Shown one piece after another: positions 16,966-25,296 of a DNA stretch of 64,000 nucleotides. The notes under the pieces are model-generated. The model was given only the letters and a program-made list of their open reading frames with translations. It was not told where the DNA came from and ran no database searches. This stretch comes from Streptomyces sp. A1136 (lineage in GTDB: Bacteria > Actinomycetota > Actinomycetes > Streptomycetales > Streptomycetaceae), in the NCBI RefSeq assembly GCF_004795055.1, contig NZ_SSBJ01000005.1, forward strand, positions 1-64,000, given 5' to 3'. Position numbers and translations under genes: made by a program. The first letter of the stretch is position 1. Every line of letters starts with the position of its first letter.

Positions 16966-17388
16966 TCACCGGGACGGTCCACCTGGTTTCCGTCGCCTCT
17001 CTTCCTCCGCTGCGGCCTCTTGCAGCGCCGCCAGGACCTCCGGTCCCACCACCGCCCTGGCCACGTCGTCGTGGTGTGCACGGGCCGCCAGGGAGTCCGT
17101 GGTGACCAGGGACATGTCCGCCTGGTCGCGCCGGGCCGCCCCGGGGCTCAACGCCTCTGTCAGGAAGGCGAACACGCCGGCGTCGCACCACTGGGCGAAC
17201 CGGTCGTAAACCGTCTGCCAATTGCCGAACTCCTCCGGCAGTTCCCGCCACGTGCTTCCACTGCGGAACCGCCAGACGACGCCCTCGAACTGATCGCGCA
17301 GACGCTGCGGGTAGGGGCCGTACCGGCCGATCGGCAGAAACGGCTCGACCAATGCCCATTCCTCATCGTCCAGTTCACGTTGCGTCAC
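16966..17388 (-). pseudogene. Truncated IS5-family transposase
   Basis: A 140-codon remnant of an IS5-type transposase N-terminal part: ELDDEEWALVEPFLPIG, then GVVWRFRSGSTWRELPEEFG and WQTVYDRFAQWCDAGVF, followed by TTDSLAARAHHDD around the first catalytic Asp. It stops just where the RNase-H-like core should continue, so the DDE core is missing and the copy is dead. I found no second transposase half and no convincing terminal repeats; the tail runs into the terminator area of the protease gene. It marks an old insertion between protease and inhibitor genes. Confidence 0.75.
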
Positions 17389-17510
17389 ATGAACTTTTTA
17401 CCAGTCGCGGGCGGTGCCGGGCCGAATCCCCGCAGTGATCACAACTCCCAACACTGCCTTAACATGAGTCAACAGCGCCGGAGTTACCGGCGTCAGGAAA
17501 GAAGACGACG

Positions 17511-17933
17511 ATGCGCATACGTAAGTTTCTCGCCGCCGCCGCCATGGCCGGCACCGTTCTGACCGCAGGCGTGGCCACCACTGGCACTGCCTCGGCCTCC
17601 AGCTTGGCCGACTGCAGTGGCCACAGCGAGACCGTCTGCCTGTACTACAACTCCAGCAGCAGCGGCCACGGGGCCGTGTTCTTCCAGACCTCGAACATCT
17701 CGAACTACTCGGGCTACTACTTCAGCGGGGGCGCCTACGGCTCCAGTGGCGCCGGCGTCTCGGTCAAGAACCACGCCGCCGCGGTCGACAGCTACTACGC
17801 CGGCTCCTTCACCGTCTACTACGGCAGCGGCGACCGCAACTGCAGCTACGCCTGCCAGACCGTCCCGGACTACTCGTACAGGGACCTCAACGCGCAGATG
17901 AAGAACAACAACGCGGCCGGATTCTTCGGCTGA
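17511..17933 (+). CDS. Secreted peptidase inhibitor of the I36 (SMPI-like) type
   Basis: A 140-residue exported protein. A Sec signal (MRIRKFLAAAAMAGTVLTAG, cut after TASA) is followed by a Cys-containing, Tyr/Ser/Gly-rich beta domain: SETVCLYYNSSSSGHGAVF, VKNHAAAVDSYY, and CSYACQTVP. This matches peptidase inhibitor family I36, whose founder (SMPI) blocks metalloproteases. Several related paralogues of unknown target exist in Streptomyces. A good ribosome site (GGAAAG) precedes the ATG, and a 12-bp hairpin follows. The S8 protease gene is close but I36 proteins are not established inhibitors of that class. Confidence 0.75.
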   Translation: MRIRKFLAAAAMAGTVLTAGVATTGTASASSLADCSGHSETVCLYYNSSSSGHGAVFFQTSNISNYSGYYFSGGAYGSSGAGVSVKNHAAAVDSYYAGSFTVYYGSGDRNCSYACQTVPDYSYRDLNAQMKNNNAAGFFG

Positions 17934-17970
17934 GCCGGAGCTGACCACGTCTGAGAAGTGACAGCCGCGA

Positions 17971-18009
17971 CAGCGGTCTCCGTCCATTCGCACCGGCCGG
18001 AGACCGCTG
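17971..18009 (+). terminator. 12-bp stem hairpin after the I36 inhibitor
   Basis: CAGCGGTCTCCG (17971-17982) is complementary to CGGAGACCGCTG (17998-18009) around a 15-base loop, 38 bases after the stop. Confidence 0.6.
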
Positions 18010-18072
18010 CGGCACCACCTGCGTCAGCCGTCGACGCCCGCCCGCCTCGCCGAACCGAGAGAAATCACGCCT

Positions 18073-19035
18073 GTGTTCAGCCGCCCGCCTCGCTCCATCG
18101 TCCTCTTGGTCGCCCTGCCGCTGCTGCTGGCCGGCTGTACGAGCGCCGACCCGGACGCGAAGCGCGGCACCGGCACACCGACCCGCGTGGTGGTTCCGCC
18201 CCCGGTGTCCGCCACACCCGTGCTCGACTCGGCGAACGACCGCCCCTTGCCCCTGGACGCCTATCTGTTCGATCCGGAGCAGATGTTCACGGTCGAGAGG
18301 GCCCAGGCGCGGCTCGGCACGAGCTGCATGGCACGCTTCGGCTTCGACTACGTGCCCCAGGTACCGCCCCGGCCGACGCGCGGCAGCGATGCCCCCACCA
18401 CCCGCAGGGACGGCCGTTACGGGCCGCAGAACGCCGCCGTGATGGCGAAGTGGGGCTATCACTCGGAGGGCGGTGACGTCGGCGCCGAATCGATGCCCCC
18501 CAGGCCGCAACCGAGCCAGGAGATGACGGTCGCCCTACGGGGGTCGTCCGACATCAAGCAGAAGTTCGGTCCCGGCGGGCAGGTCATCAGCGGCCAGACG
18601 GTACCGGACCACGGCTGCGTCGGGGAGGCCGTCAAAGCGCTGACCGGCGCCGTGGACGGCAGAGTGGGCGACGCGCAGCTCGCAGAGGACCTCAAGTTCC
18701 GTACGTTGCTGGACTCCCAGAAGGACGCCCGGACCCAGGCGGTGTTCGGGCAGTGGTCGCAGTGCATGAAGGAGGGCGGCTTCAGCTACCCGGATCCGGT
18801 GGCCGCACTGGGCGACAAGACGTGGTGGGACAGCCCCGGGCCCACGCCGCACGAGATCCAGGTGGCGACGGCCGACGCGGCCTGCCGGCACAGGACGAAC
18901 CTGGTCGGCGTCTGGTATTCCGTCGACTTCGCCTACCAGCAGCAGGCAATCGCCGAGAACGCCGCCGCCATGGCGCAGATCAAGACCGACCTACAGGCCC
19001 AGGTGAAGGCCGCCACCGCAGCGCTGAACGGCTGA
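18073..19035 (+). CDS. Lipoprotein of unknown function
   Basis: A 320-residue putative lipoprotein with GTG start, a short basic N-terminus, a hydrophobic core and the lipobox LLLAGC, followed by TSADPD. The mature part has several Cys residues (TSCMARFGFDY, HGCVGEAVKAL, WSQCMKEGGFSYPDP, DAACRHRTNL) that look paired for disulfides, and it ends in an Ala/Gln-rich helix (KTDLQAQVKAATAALNG). This pattern is common to actinobacterial surface lipoproteins without assigned function. I do not recognise a catalytic motif. It is transcribed alone. Confidence 0.75.
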   Translation: MFSRPPRSIVLLVALPLLLAGCTSADPDAKRGTGTPTRVVVPPPVSATPVLDSANDRPLPLDAYLFDPEQMFTVERAQARLGTSCMARFGFDYVPQVPPRPTRGSDAPTTRRDGRYGPQNAAVMAKWGYHSEGGDVGAESMPPRPQPSQEMTVALRGSSDIKQKFGPGGQVISGQTVPDHGCVGEAVKALTGAVDGRVGDAQLAEDLKFRTLLDSQKDARTQAVFGQWSQCMKEGGFSYPDPVAALGDKTWWDSPGPTPHEIQVATADAACRHRTNLVGVWYSVDFAYQQQAIAENAAAMAQIKTDLQAQVKAATAALNG

Positions 19036-19132
19036 TCCCCCAGCGGCGGCCCGTCATCCGAGTCGATGCCGCCCACTGCGGCGGTCAGCCGGGCGATCGC
19101 CACCGCGTCAGTGGACCGGTGCGCCCGCCGCG

Positions 19133-19807
19133 TCATCTCGTCCGCAGGACGCAGTCCCCGCAGAGGCCCCCGCCGGGCACCCGGTAGTAGAGGCAGCAGC
19201 TTCGGCGGACGAAGGCCACACCGAGGCCCTCCTCGTGGAGGAAGGTCCCCGTCCCGCCGAGCGGCCCGCCGTCGCCGAGCAGGGCCTCGGCCCACCGCAC
19301 CGCCGTCTCTCCCGGCACCCGGTCCATCAGCACGCGCAGCGCGCCGACCAGCGCGGACGCCGAGTTCCCGCGCAGCACACGGGGCGATACCCCGAACCCC
19401 TCGCGCAGCCGCGCGTCCAAGACGCCGAGATGGCCGGGCACGCCCTCCCCGAGTGCCTCGGCGGCCGGCGCGCCGGGACCGGGGCGCGGCAGCCACAGCT
19501 CCAGGGAGCCCGCCTCGGGCAACCTCCACCACACGCTGTCCGGTCCCAGGTCCGGCACGCGCCCCGAGAGCGCCGCGCACCCCAGCCCGAGCGACCAAAG
19601 CCGCGAGGCGAGGGCGAACTGCGCGGTCGAGGCGGCCACCCGGCCGGGCCCGCAGCCGACGCGCCGCCCGATCTCGGCGACGTAGGGCCCGAGCGGCTCC
19701 CCGTACAGCTCGCGCAGCGGACGGAAGCCCGGTCCGGGCGGCCGGCCGCCGTACGGCACGCTGAAGAACGGCCCGACGGCCGCCAACCGCCCCAGCACGT
19801 CCCCCAT
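19133..19807 (-). CDS. FhuF-like (2Fe-2S)-binding protein, probable siderophore-iron reductase
   Basis: About 224 residues. The C-terminus ends with RRSCCLYYRVPGGGLCGDCVLR, the Cys-Cys-x10-Cys-x2-Cys cluster motif of FhuF ferric reductases, which release iron from imported siderophores. The rest is a weakly conserved alpha-rich domain (VAASTAQFALASRLWSLGLG). I start at the ATG at 19807 (MGDVLGRL) because GAGAGG lies six bases upstream; an ATG five codons earlier has no site. It follows the MFS transporter gene by about 50 bases on the same strand, so the pair may serve siderophore export and iron release. Confidence 0.8.
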   Translation of the reverse strand: MGDVLGRLAAVGPFFSVPYGGRPPGPGFRPLRELYGEPLGPYVAEIGRRVGCGPGRVAASTAQFALASRLWSLGLGCAALSGRVPDLGPDSVWWRLPEAGSLELWLPRPGPGAPAAEALGEGVPGHLGVLDARLREGFGVSPRVLRGNSASALVGALRVLMDRVPGETAVRWAEALLGDGGPLGGTGTFLHEEGLGVAFVRRSCCLYYRVPGGGLCGDCVLRTR

Positions 19808-19859
19808 ACCGGTCCTCTCCATCCGGCGATGATCTCAGGCGGCCTCCTGCCGCCGGACC

Positions 19860-21113
19860 TCACCCCGTCACGACGGCTTCCCGGGGCTCGCCGCCCCTCT
19901 GGACCGTCTCGGCCCGGCGCACCGCCGGGCCCATGGCGTAGGACGCGGCCAGCAGCACGGCTCCCAGCAGCAGCCAGCCCGGTATCCCCCACAGCAGGAG
20001 CAGCGAGGTCAGCAGCAGCGGTCCCAGCGTGCGGGCGACGGGCACGCCCGTCCCGAAGAAGCCCTGGTACTGGCCGACGCGCCCGTCGGGGGCCAGCGAG
20101 AAGCCGATCTGCCAGGACCCGGCGGACTGGCGCATCTCGGCGTCGACCTGGAGCACGGCGCCCGCGACGAGCAGCAGGGCCGCGGCCCAGCCCGCGCCCG
20201 GCAGCGCGGAGAGGGCGAACACCGCGCACGAGGCGGCCATCACCAGTCCGGACCGGCGTACGGCCCGGCCCGCGCCGCCCAGGTCGGTGACCGGGCGGGC
20301 CACCCGCACCTGGAACAGCATCACCGCCACGGTGTTGAGCACGAACAGCGCCGACACCAACCAGCCGGGGGCACTGGTGCGCTCCACGATCCACAGCGGG
20401 ATCGCGAGGCTCAACAGCGGCATCCGCAGCAGCAGCACCGCGTTCAGCAGGGTCACCAGGGCGTACGGCCGGTCGCGGAGCACCGCCAGCCGGGGTTCGC
20501 CCGCCTCCCGACCCGGTACGGGGGCCACCGCGGGCAGCCGGAGCAGGAAGGCCGCGCACACCAGGAAACTCGTCGCGTCCAGCGCGAACACCCCGAGGTA
20601 GGCCCGCTCGGTGCCGGCGCCCAGCGCGAGCCCGCCCAAGGCGGCGCCGACCGCGAGTCCGGCGTTGAGGACGGCCTGGAGGTGGGCCAGGACGCCGGTC
20701 CGCTCCCCCGGCGGAACCACTCCGGCGAGCAGCGCCTGACGGGCGGCCGCGAGCCCGCACTGGGCGGTGGCGTAGCAGACCACGGCGAGCAGGAACGCCC
20801 AGAAGGACCGGATGACGAGGAAGGACGCGACCGAGCCGGCGGTGGCCAGGGCGAGCAGCACCGAGGTGCCGCGCGGACCCCGCCGGTCGGCGAAGGACCC
20901 GAGCGGCACCCCGGCGACGGAACCGACGGCCCAGGCCACGGTGAGACCGAGGCCGATCTGCGCGGGCGAGAGGCCCACCACCCGGGTGAAGTAGAGCGCC
21001 GAACACACGTAGTAGGCGCCGTCTCCGACGGAGTTGCACAACTGCGCGGCGGCCAGTCGGCGCGGCGCTCCGGGCGGGGGCAGGAAGCGTAGGAGCGGGA
21101 AGCGTAGGGTCAC
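19860..21113 (-). CDS. MFS transporter (12 spans)
   Basis: About 417 residues, beginning VTLRFPLLRFLPPPGAPRR at a GTG. The N-terminal half contains YFTRVVGLSPAQIGLGLTVAW and the MFS motif A variant GSFADRRGPRG, followed by alternating hydrophobic segments and a polar central loop near 190-205 (PAVAPVPGREAGEPR). The family covers drug and siderophore exporters. It lies immediately upstream of a FhuF-like gene, making an iron-siderophore exporter a sensible guess. An ATG seven codons earlier (21134) is an alternative start. Confidence 0.8.
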   Translation of the reverse strand: MTLRFPLLRFLPPPGAPRRLAAAQLCNSVGDGAYYVCSALYFTRVVGLSPAQIGLGLTVAWAVGSVAGVPLGSFADRRGPRGTSVLLALATAGSVASFLVIRSFWAFLLAVVCYATAQCGLAAARQALLAGVVPPGERTGVLAHLQAVLNAGLAVGAALGGLALGAGTERAYLGVFALDATSFLVCAAFLLRLPAVAPVPGREAGEPRLAVLRDRPYALVTLLNAVLLLRMPLLSLAIPLWIVERTSAPGWLVSALFVLNTVAVMLFQVRVARPVTDLGGAGRAVRRSGLVMAASCAVFALSALPGAGWAAALLLVAGAVLQVDAEMRQSAGSWQIGFSLAPDGRVGQYQGFFGTGVPVARTLGPLLLTSLLLLWGIPGWLLLGAVLLAASYAMGPAVRRAETVQRGGEPREAVVTG

Positions 21114-21167
21114 CGGATCATTTGACCAGCACACTGGCCCGTCCCGGTGGGCCAGTGGGGTACCGAT

Positions 21168-22007
21168 TCACTGGGCCACTCGGCCCCCGGCCGGATGGTC
21201 CGCGAGGGACGCGAGGGACGCGAGCAACGCCCGGTCGAAGGCCTCCGGGCGCTCCACACCCCGGCAGGTGTCCGGCACGGTCGATCACGATGGGCCGGGA
21301 GTGCGGAACCAGGGCGTGCAGGGCCTCGGCCTCCGCGACGGGGGTGTGGACGTCGTCCGCGCCGACCAGCACCAGGCACGGCACGGAGGAGGACAGTGGG
21401 GCCGGCGCGGGCCGGTAGTCGGGCCGCTCGGCCCGACCGCGCAGGGCGGCGGCCGCGCCCTCGGGGTCGGTGGCGCGCATCATCGCCATGACGGAGGCCG
21501 CCGCCTCGGGCATCCCGGTGACGTTGTAGGGCGCCGGCATCTTGTCGATGACCTATTCGGCGTACGGTTCCATGCCCTCGTCGAGGAGCCGTTCGGCGAG
21601 CCCGCGACGGAACGCCTTGCCCTCCTCGGTCTCCGGCACGGGGGAAGTGTCGGAGAGGACGAGAGCCCGCACCCGACCCGGGTGGCGCAACCGGAATTCC
21701 ATCGCTATCCGACCGCCCATGCTCACCCCGCCCACGACCGCCTGTTCGATGTCCAGGTGGTCGAGGAGCGCGACGAGGTCATCGGCGAACGCGGCGAACG
21801 GCGTGACGCCCGGCCGCGCCGGATTCTCCCCGTATCCCCGCAGGTCAGGAGTGATTGCGCGGTAACCGGCGGTGGCGAGTGCGGTCGCCCGGGGAGCCAC
21901 ATCGTGCGATTGAACGGGTGCCCGTGGAGAAGGATCACGGGCTCCGCACCCCGGGGACCCAAGTCGTCGAAAAACATGGTCGCGGCGTTGCCATTTTGGG
22001 GGTTCAT
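21168..22007 (-). pseudogene. Alpha/beta-hydrolase pseudogene (two frameshifts plus a nonsense codon)
   Basis: Reading on the minus strand, the first part is MNPQNGNAATMFFDDLG then PVILLHGHPFNRTMW, a normal hydrolase start with the HG oxyanion motif. Near 21895-21900 the frame changes and continues ALATAGYRAITPDLRGYGEN and VGGVSMGGRIAMEF (nucleophile elbow GVSMG). At 21553 a TAG interrupts PYAE/VIDKM in the same frame. The acid and His region (CLVLVGADDVHTP, IVIDRAGHLPG) follows, then near 21262 the frame shifts back and ends GVERPEAFDRALLASLASL. Total length 840 bases (280 codons) equals an intact hydrolase, so the two shifts compensate. No functional protein can result. Confidence 0.85.
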
Positions 22008-22147
22008 GAGAGCACATTAAGGAGCTACATTGAGCCACTCGCGTTCACCTGACAGCCCGTTGCCTTTCACCCGCGTTTTGCGCGGGGGGTGACGTCAGGA
22101 GCGCAGACTGTGCAACCACCCCACCGCCCAGAAGGACCGAAGGCTCC

Positions 22148-22834
22148 GTGCCCGTACCCGTACTCCTCGCCGGCCGCTCCGTGCGGCTGGAGCCCCTCGC
22201 CCCCCACCACACCGAGGCCCTGGCCGTGGCCGGTGCCGAGGATCGTACGACTTACGCCTTCACTCCCGTGCCGCACGGGTTGCAGGCGTCCCACGAGTAC
22301 ATCGACCGCGCGCTTTCCGATCAGGCGGCCGGTCGATCCCTCCCGTTCGCGGTGGTCAGAGCCACCGATGGGCGGGTCGTCGGTTCGACCCGGTTCCTGG
22401 AACTCGACTACTGGCAGGGGCCGCTCGTGTGGCCGGCCGTCCCGGGGGTCCCGTTCGGCGATCCGGCGACGGCGGTCCCCGACGCCGCCGAGATCGGCAA
22501 TACCTGGCTGTCCCCGCAGGCCCAGGGCACCGGGATCAACACCGAGGCGAAGCTGCTCATGCTCCGCCACGCCTTCGAGACCTGGGGCGTACGTCGTGTC
22601 TCGTTGCGCGCGGACGCCCGCAACGGACGCTCACGGGCCGCGATGGAACGTCTCGGCTTCACCTGTGAAGGGGTACGCCGGGCTCATTCCAGGGGGCTGG
22701 ACGGCGCGGTGCGCAGCACGGCCTTCTACTCGGTCCTCGACGAGGAGTGGCCGACGGTCCGCTCGATCATCGAGCTCCGGTTGGCGCCCGCCGCGCCGCG
22801 CAGGCGGCGGCGCAAAACACTGGTCCCGGCGTAA
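22148..22834 (+). CDS. GNAT-family N-acetyltransferase (RimJ/RimL type)
   Basis: A 228-residue acetyltransferase with GTG start. It has the RimJ/RimL plan: SVRLEPLAPHHTEALAVAG at the N-terminus, acceptor region SLPFAVVRATDGRVVGSTRF, the acetyl-CoA loop NTWLSPQAQGTGINTEAKLL (Q-x-x-G-T/G variant), and RVSLRADARNGRSRAAMERL, the classic RimJ/L C-terminal signature. It would transfer acetyl groups from acetyl-CoA to an amine, either a protein N-terminus or a small molecule; the acceptor is unknown. A lone gene between the ruined hydrolase and the propeller operon. Confidence 0.88.
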   Translation: MPVPVLLAGRSVRLEPLAPHHTEALAVAGAEDRTTYAFTPVPHGLQASHEYIDRALSDQAAGRSLPFAVVRATDGRVVGSTRFLELDYWQGPLVWPAVPGVPFGDPATAVPDAAEIGNTWLSPQAQGTGINTEAKLLMLRHAFETWGVRRVSLRADARNGRSRAAMERLGFTCEGVRRAHSRGLDGAVRSTAFYSVLDEEWPTVRSIIELRLAPAAPRRRRRKTLVPA

Positions 22835-22891
22835 CGGTCCTGCGTTCGGCGGGGCGGTCCCGCCCCTTCGGCCCTCGCCCCGGCCCTTCCC

Positions 22892-23923
22892 CTAGCTCCC
22901 GAGGAAGGCCGGGGCGAGGGCCGACGTCGTCAGGGGGGCCGGGGCGCCCGTGCCGTCGGCGGGCAGGGCGTACAGGTCGGCGCCGAAGTCGCCGGGCAGT
23001 GAGTAGACGACGGTCCGGTCGTCCTTCCACACCACCTGGTCGTCCACGCTGCGCTGCTCGGCGAGCGGGGTCTCCTTCATCGAGGCCAGGTCCAGGGCGT
23101 AGAGCCGCCACGGCGCGTCGGCGGACAGGCCCGGCACCCGCTTCTTGAAGACCAGCCTCGTCCCGTCGGGCGACAGGGAGGGGCATTCGAGGTTCTCCCG
23201 GAGCGTGGTGACCGTGCGCGCCGTGAGGTCCCCGCGGATCAGATAGGTGCTGCCGCCGGTGGCGAGCGTCGCGTAGAAGGTCCGTTCGTCGGCGGCGAAG
23301 GTGACCCCCCAGAAGTTGACGTCGGCGTTCCGGTACGTCGCGCCGTCCTTGACGACGGTGAAGTCCTCCAGCGAGGCGTCGTACCGGCCGGTTCGCAGGT
23401 CGAGCAGGGAGGTGCGGGTGGAGAAGTTCGTACCGGCGTAGGAGTCCCCGCCGACGAACACGGTCCACGCGACGAGGTGCCCGCCGGGCGAGACCCGGGC
23501 CCGGGTGGGTATCCCGGCGAGCGGGCGCGCCGTGACCTCCTTCAGGTGGGCGTCCAGGACGACGGCCCGGTACTGCTCCTGGACCCCGCCCTTCTCCGCC
23601 CGCAGGCAGATCCCGGTGCCCGCCGCCGAATGGAAGCGCAGGCAGCTCACGCCGGAGGCGGTACGGGGTCCACCGGGCGCGCCGGCCGGGACCGTGACGA
23701 GCTCGTCACGGTGGGGGCCCCACGCCATGTTCCGGAACACGATCCGCGGTCCCCCCTCCGCCGGGGTCAAGGACACCGCGCCCCGGGTGACTTCGGGGCC
23801 CCCCGCCCGGGTCTGGTTCTTCTCGTCCGCCCGCGAGGAGGCCCGGACGAAGGCGAGCACCCCCACGGCGGTGAGCACCACGACGGCGGTGACGAGGATC
23901 AGGATCCGGCGTTGGAGGGTCAT
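22892..23923 (-). CDS. Membrane-anchored TolB/WD40-like beta-propeller protein
   Basis: A 343-residue protein anchored by one N-terminal span (ILILVTAVVVLTAVGVLAFV). The remainder is built from beta-strand repeats of the TolB-like type, with SPGGHLVAWTVF, ADERTFYATLATGG and SLSPDGTRLVFKKR as the clearest blades. It has no catalytic motif and probably binds a ligand or protein outside the membrane. It is third in a minus-strand run behind a phosphatase and an MFS gene, with a 78-base gap from the MFS stop that contains a 15-base tandem repeat. Confidence 0.7.
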   Translation of the reverse strand: MTLQRRILILVTAVVVLTAVGVLAFVRASSRADEKNQTRAGGPEVTRGAVSLTPAEGGPRIVFRNMAWGPHRDELVTVPAGAPGGPRTASGVSCLRFHSAAGTGICLRAEKGGVQEQYRAVVLDAHLKEVTARPLAGIPTRARVSPGGHLVAWTVFVGGDSYAGTNFSTRTSLLDLRTGRYDASLEDFTVVKDGATYRNADVNFWGVTFAADERTFYATLATGGSTYLIRGDLTARTVTTLRENLECPSLSPDGTRLVFKKRVPGLSADAPWRLYALDLASMKETPLAEQRSVDDQVVWKDDRTVVYSLPGDFGADLYALPADGTGAPAPLTTSALAPAFLGS

Positions 23924-23970
23924 GGGGGCCTTTCGGACACGCGGGGGATTCGGCGCGGCGGGGATGCGGG

Positions 23971-24000
23971 GATGCGGGGCGGCGGGATGCGGGGCGGCGG
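23971..24000. repeat. 15-bp tandem duplication (GATGCGGGGCGGCGG x2)
   Basis: Two perfect 15-base copies, 23971-23985 and 23986-24000, with a partial third copy just before, in the spacer between the MFS and propeller genes. Replication slippage is the simple explanation. Confidence 0.85.
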
Positions 24001-24001
24001 T

Positions 24002-25294
24002 TCAGCCGGTGGGGGCCCGGGCGGCGCCGACGTCCGTTTCGGCGGGGTAGAGCCGTGCACAACCGGCGAGGGCGACGGCCAGCAGGACCGCCGCCACGAC
24101 CAGCGCGGGACGGGCGCCCCAGACGGTCCAGGCGGCGCCGAAGCCGAGGGAGGCGACGAACCGGGCGAGGGCCTGTCCGGTCTGGACGAGGGCGAGGCCG
24201 CCCCCGCGGTGTTCCTCGGGCACGACGGCGGCCGCGGCGGCCATGAGCACCCCGTCGGTGGCCGCGTAGAAGGCGCCGTGCAGCAGCAGCACCGCGTACG
24301 GCAGCGCGGGGTGCGAGCCGCCGGTCAGCAGCAGCCCGTAGGCGGCGAGCAGCGCGAGGTGACCGCAGAGGAAGACGCGGCGGCGCCCGACGCGGTCGGC
24401 GAGCCTGCCCAGCGGCAGCGCGAGGAGGAGGAACGCGGCGGCGGTGCCCAGTGGCAGCAGCGCGAACCAGCGGTCGGGGATCTGCCCGGCCCGCTGGAGC
24501 AACAGGAACACGAAGGCGTCGCTGACGGTGCACAGGCCGAGGAACAGGGCGGCGAGGGTGATGCGACGCAGGCCCGGGCCGCGCAACAACCCGACGGAGG
24601 CCTTCAGCGAGACGGGGGCCGCGTCGGCCGCCGGCGGGGTCCTGCGGCCGGGCACGAAGAGCACCAGGACCAGCACACCGAGGGCGGCCACGCAGGCGCT
24701 GACGGTGAAGACGGCGTCGTAGCCGTCGGCGGCCCCGCGCAGGATCAGGAAGGCCAGCAGGGGCCCGACGAGGGCGCCCGCCGTGTCCATGGCCCGGTGC
24801 ACGCCGAAGGCGCGCCCGCGTTCGGCGGGTGCGGCGGCCAGCGAGATGAGGGCGTCGCGGGGCGCGGTGCGCAGGCCCTTGCCGGTGCGGTCGAGGGCGA
24901 GCACCGCCCCGATGGCGGGCAGGGTGTGCGCGAGCAGCAGCAGCGGCTTGCACAGGGCGGAGAGCCCGTATCCGATGCCCGCGAGGGCCTTGTGCCGGCC
25001 GAGGCGGTCGCCGAGGTGGCCTCCGGTGAGCCGGACCAGGGCGCTCACGCCGTTGTAGAGACCGTCGAGGAGTCCGAAGCCGAGCGGGGTGAGGCCCAGT
25101 CCGGCGACGAGGTAGAGCGGCAGCACGGCCGTGACCATCTCGGAGGAGACGTCGGTGATCAGGCTGACCGTGCCGAGGGCGAGGACCGTGGGCCCGAGCG
25201 CGGCGCGCCGCCCCGGGCTGGTGCCCGGGGCGACGGCCTGCGGCTCGCGGGTCACGGTGGGTGCGGGGGTTCCGCGACTGTCCGCGACGTACAT
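24002..25294 (-). CDS. MFS transporter
   Basis: A 430-residue major facilitator. The start ATG (MYVADSRG) is two bases after the phosphatase stop. Motif A is seen as GGHLGDRLGRHKA in the N-terminal half and repeated as GRLADRVGRRRVF in the C-terminal half; a long cytosolic loop after span 6 (FVPGRRTPPAADAAPVS) separates the halves. DRTGKGLRTAPRDALIS is characteristic of a subgroup of MFS proteins whose substrates are not known. Co-transcription with a secreted phosphatase suggests uptake or efflux linked to the product of that enzyme, which is a guess. Confidence 0.85.
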   Translation of the reverse strand: MYVADSRGTPAPTVTREPQAVAPGTSPGRRAALGPTVLALGTVSLITDVSSEMVTAVLPLYLVAGLGLTPLGFGLLDGLYNGVSALVRLTGGHLGDRLGRHKALAGIGYGLSALCKPLLLLAHTLPAIGAVLALDRTGKGLRTAPRDALISLAAAPAERGRAFGVHRAMDTAGALVGPLLAFLILRGAADGYDAVFTVSACVAALGVLVLVLFVPGRRTPPAADAAPVSLKASVGLLRGPGLRRITLAALFLGLCTVSDAFVFLLLQRAGQIPDRWFALLPLGTAAAFLLLALPLGRLADRVGRRRVFLCGHLALLAAYGLLLTGGSHPALPYAVLLLHGAFYAATDGVLMAAAAAVVPEEHRGGGLALVQTGQALARFVASLGFGAAWTVWGARPALVVAAVLLAVALAGCARLYPAETDVGAARAPTG

Positions 25295-25296
25295 GG

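Noticed and set aside
16966..17388. Complete insertion sequence
   Set aside because: Only the N-terminal part of the transposase is left and no clear inverted terminal repeats were found at its edges; the GTGG/CCAC palindrome near 16935 is too short to call an IS end.
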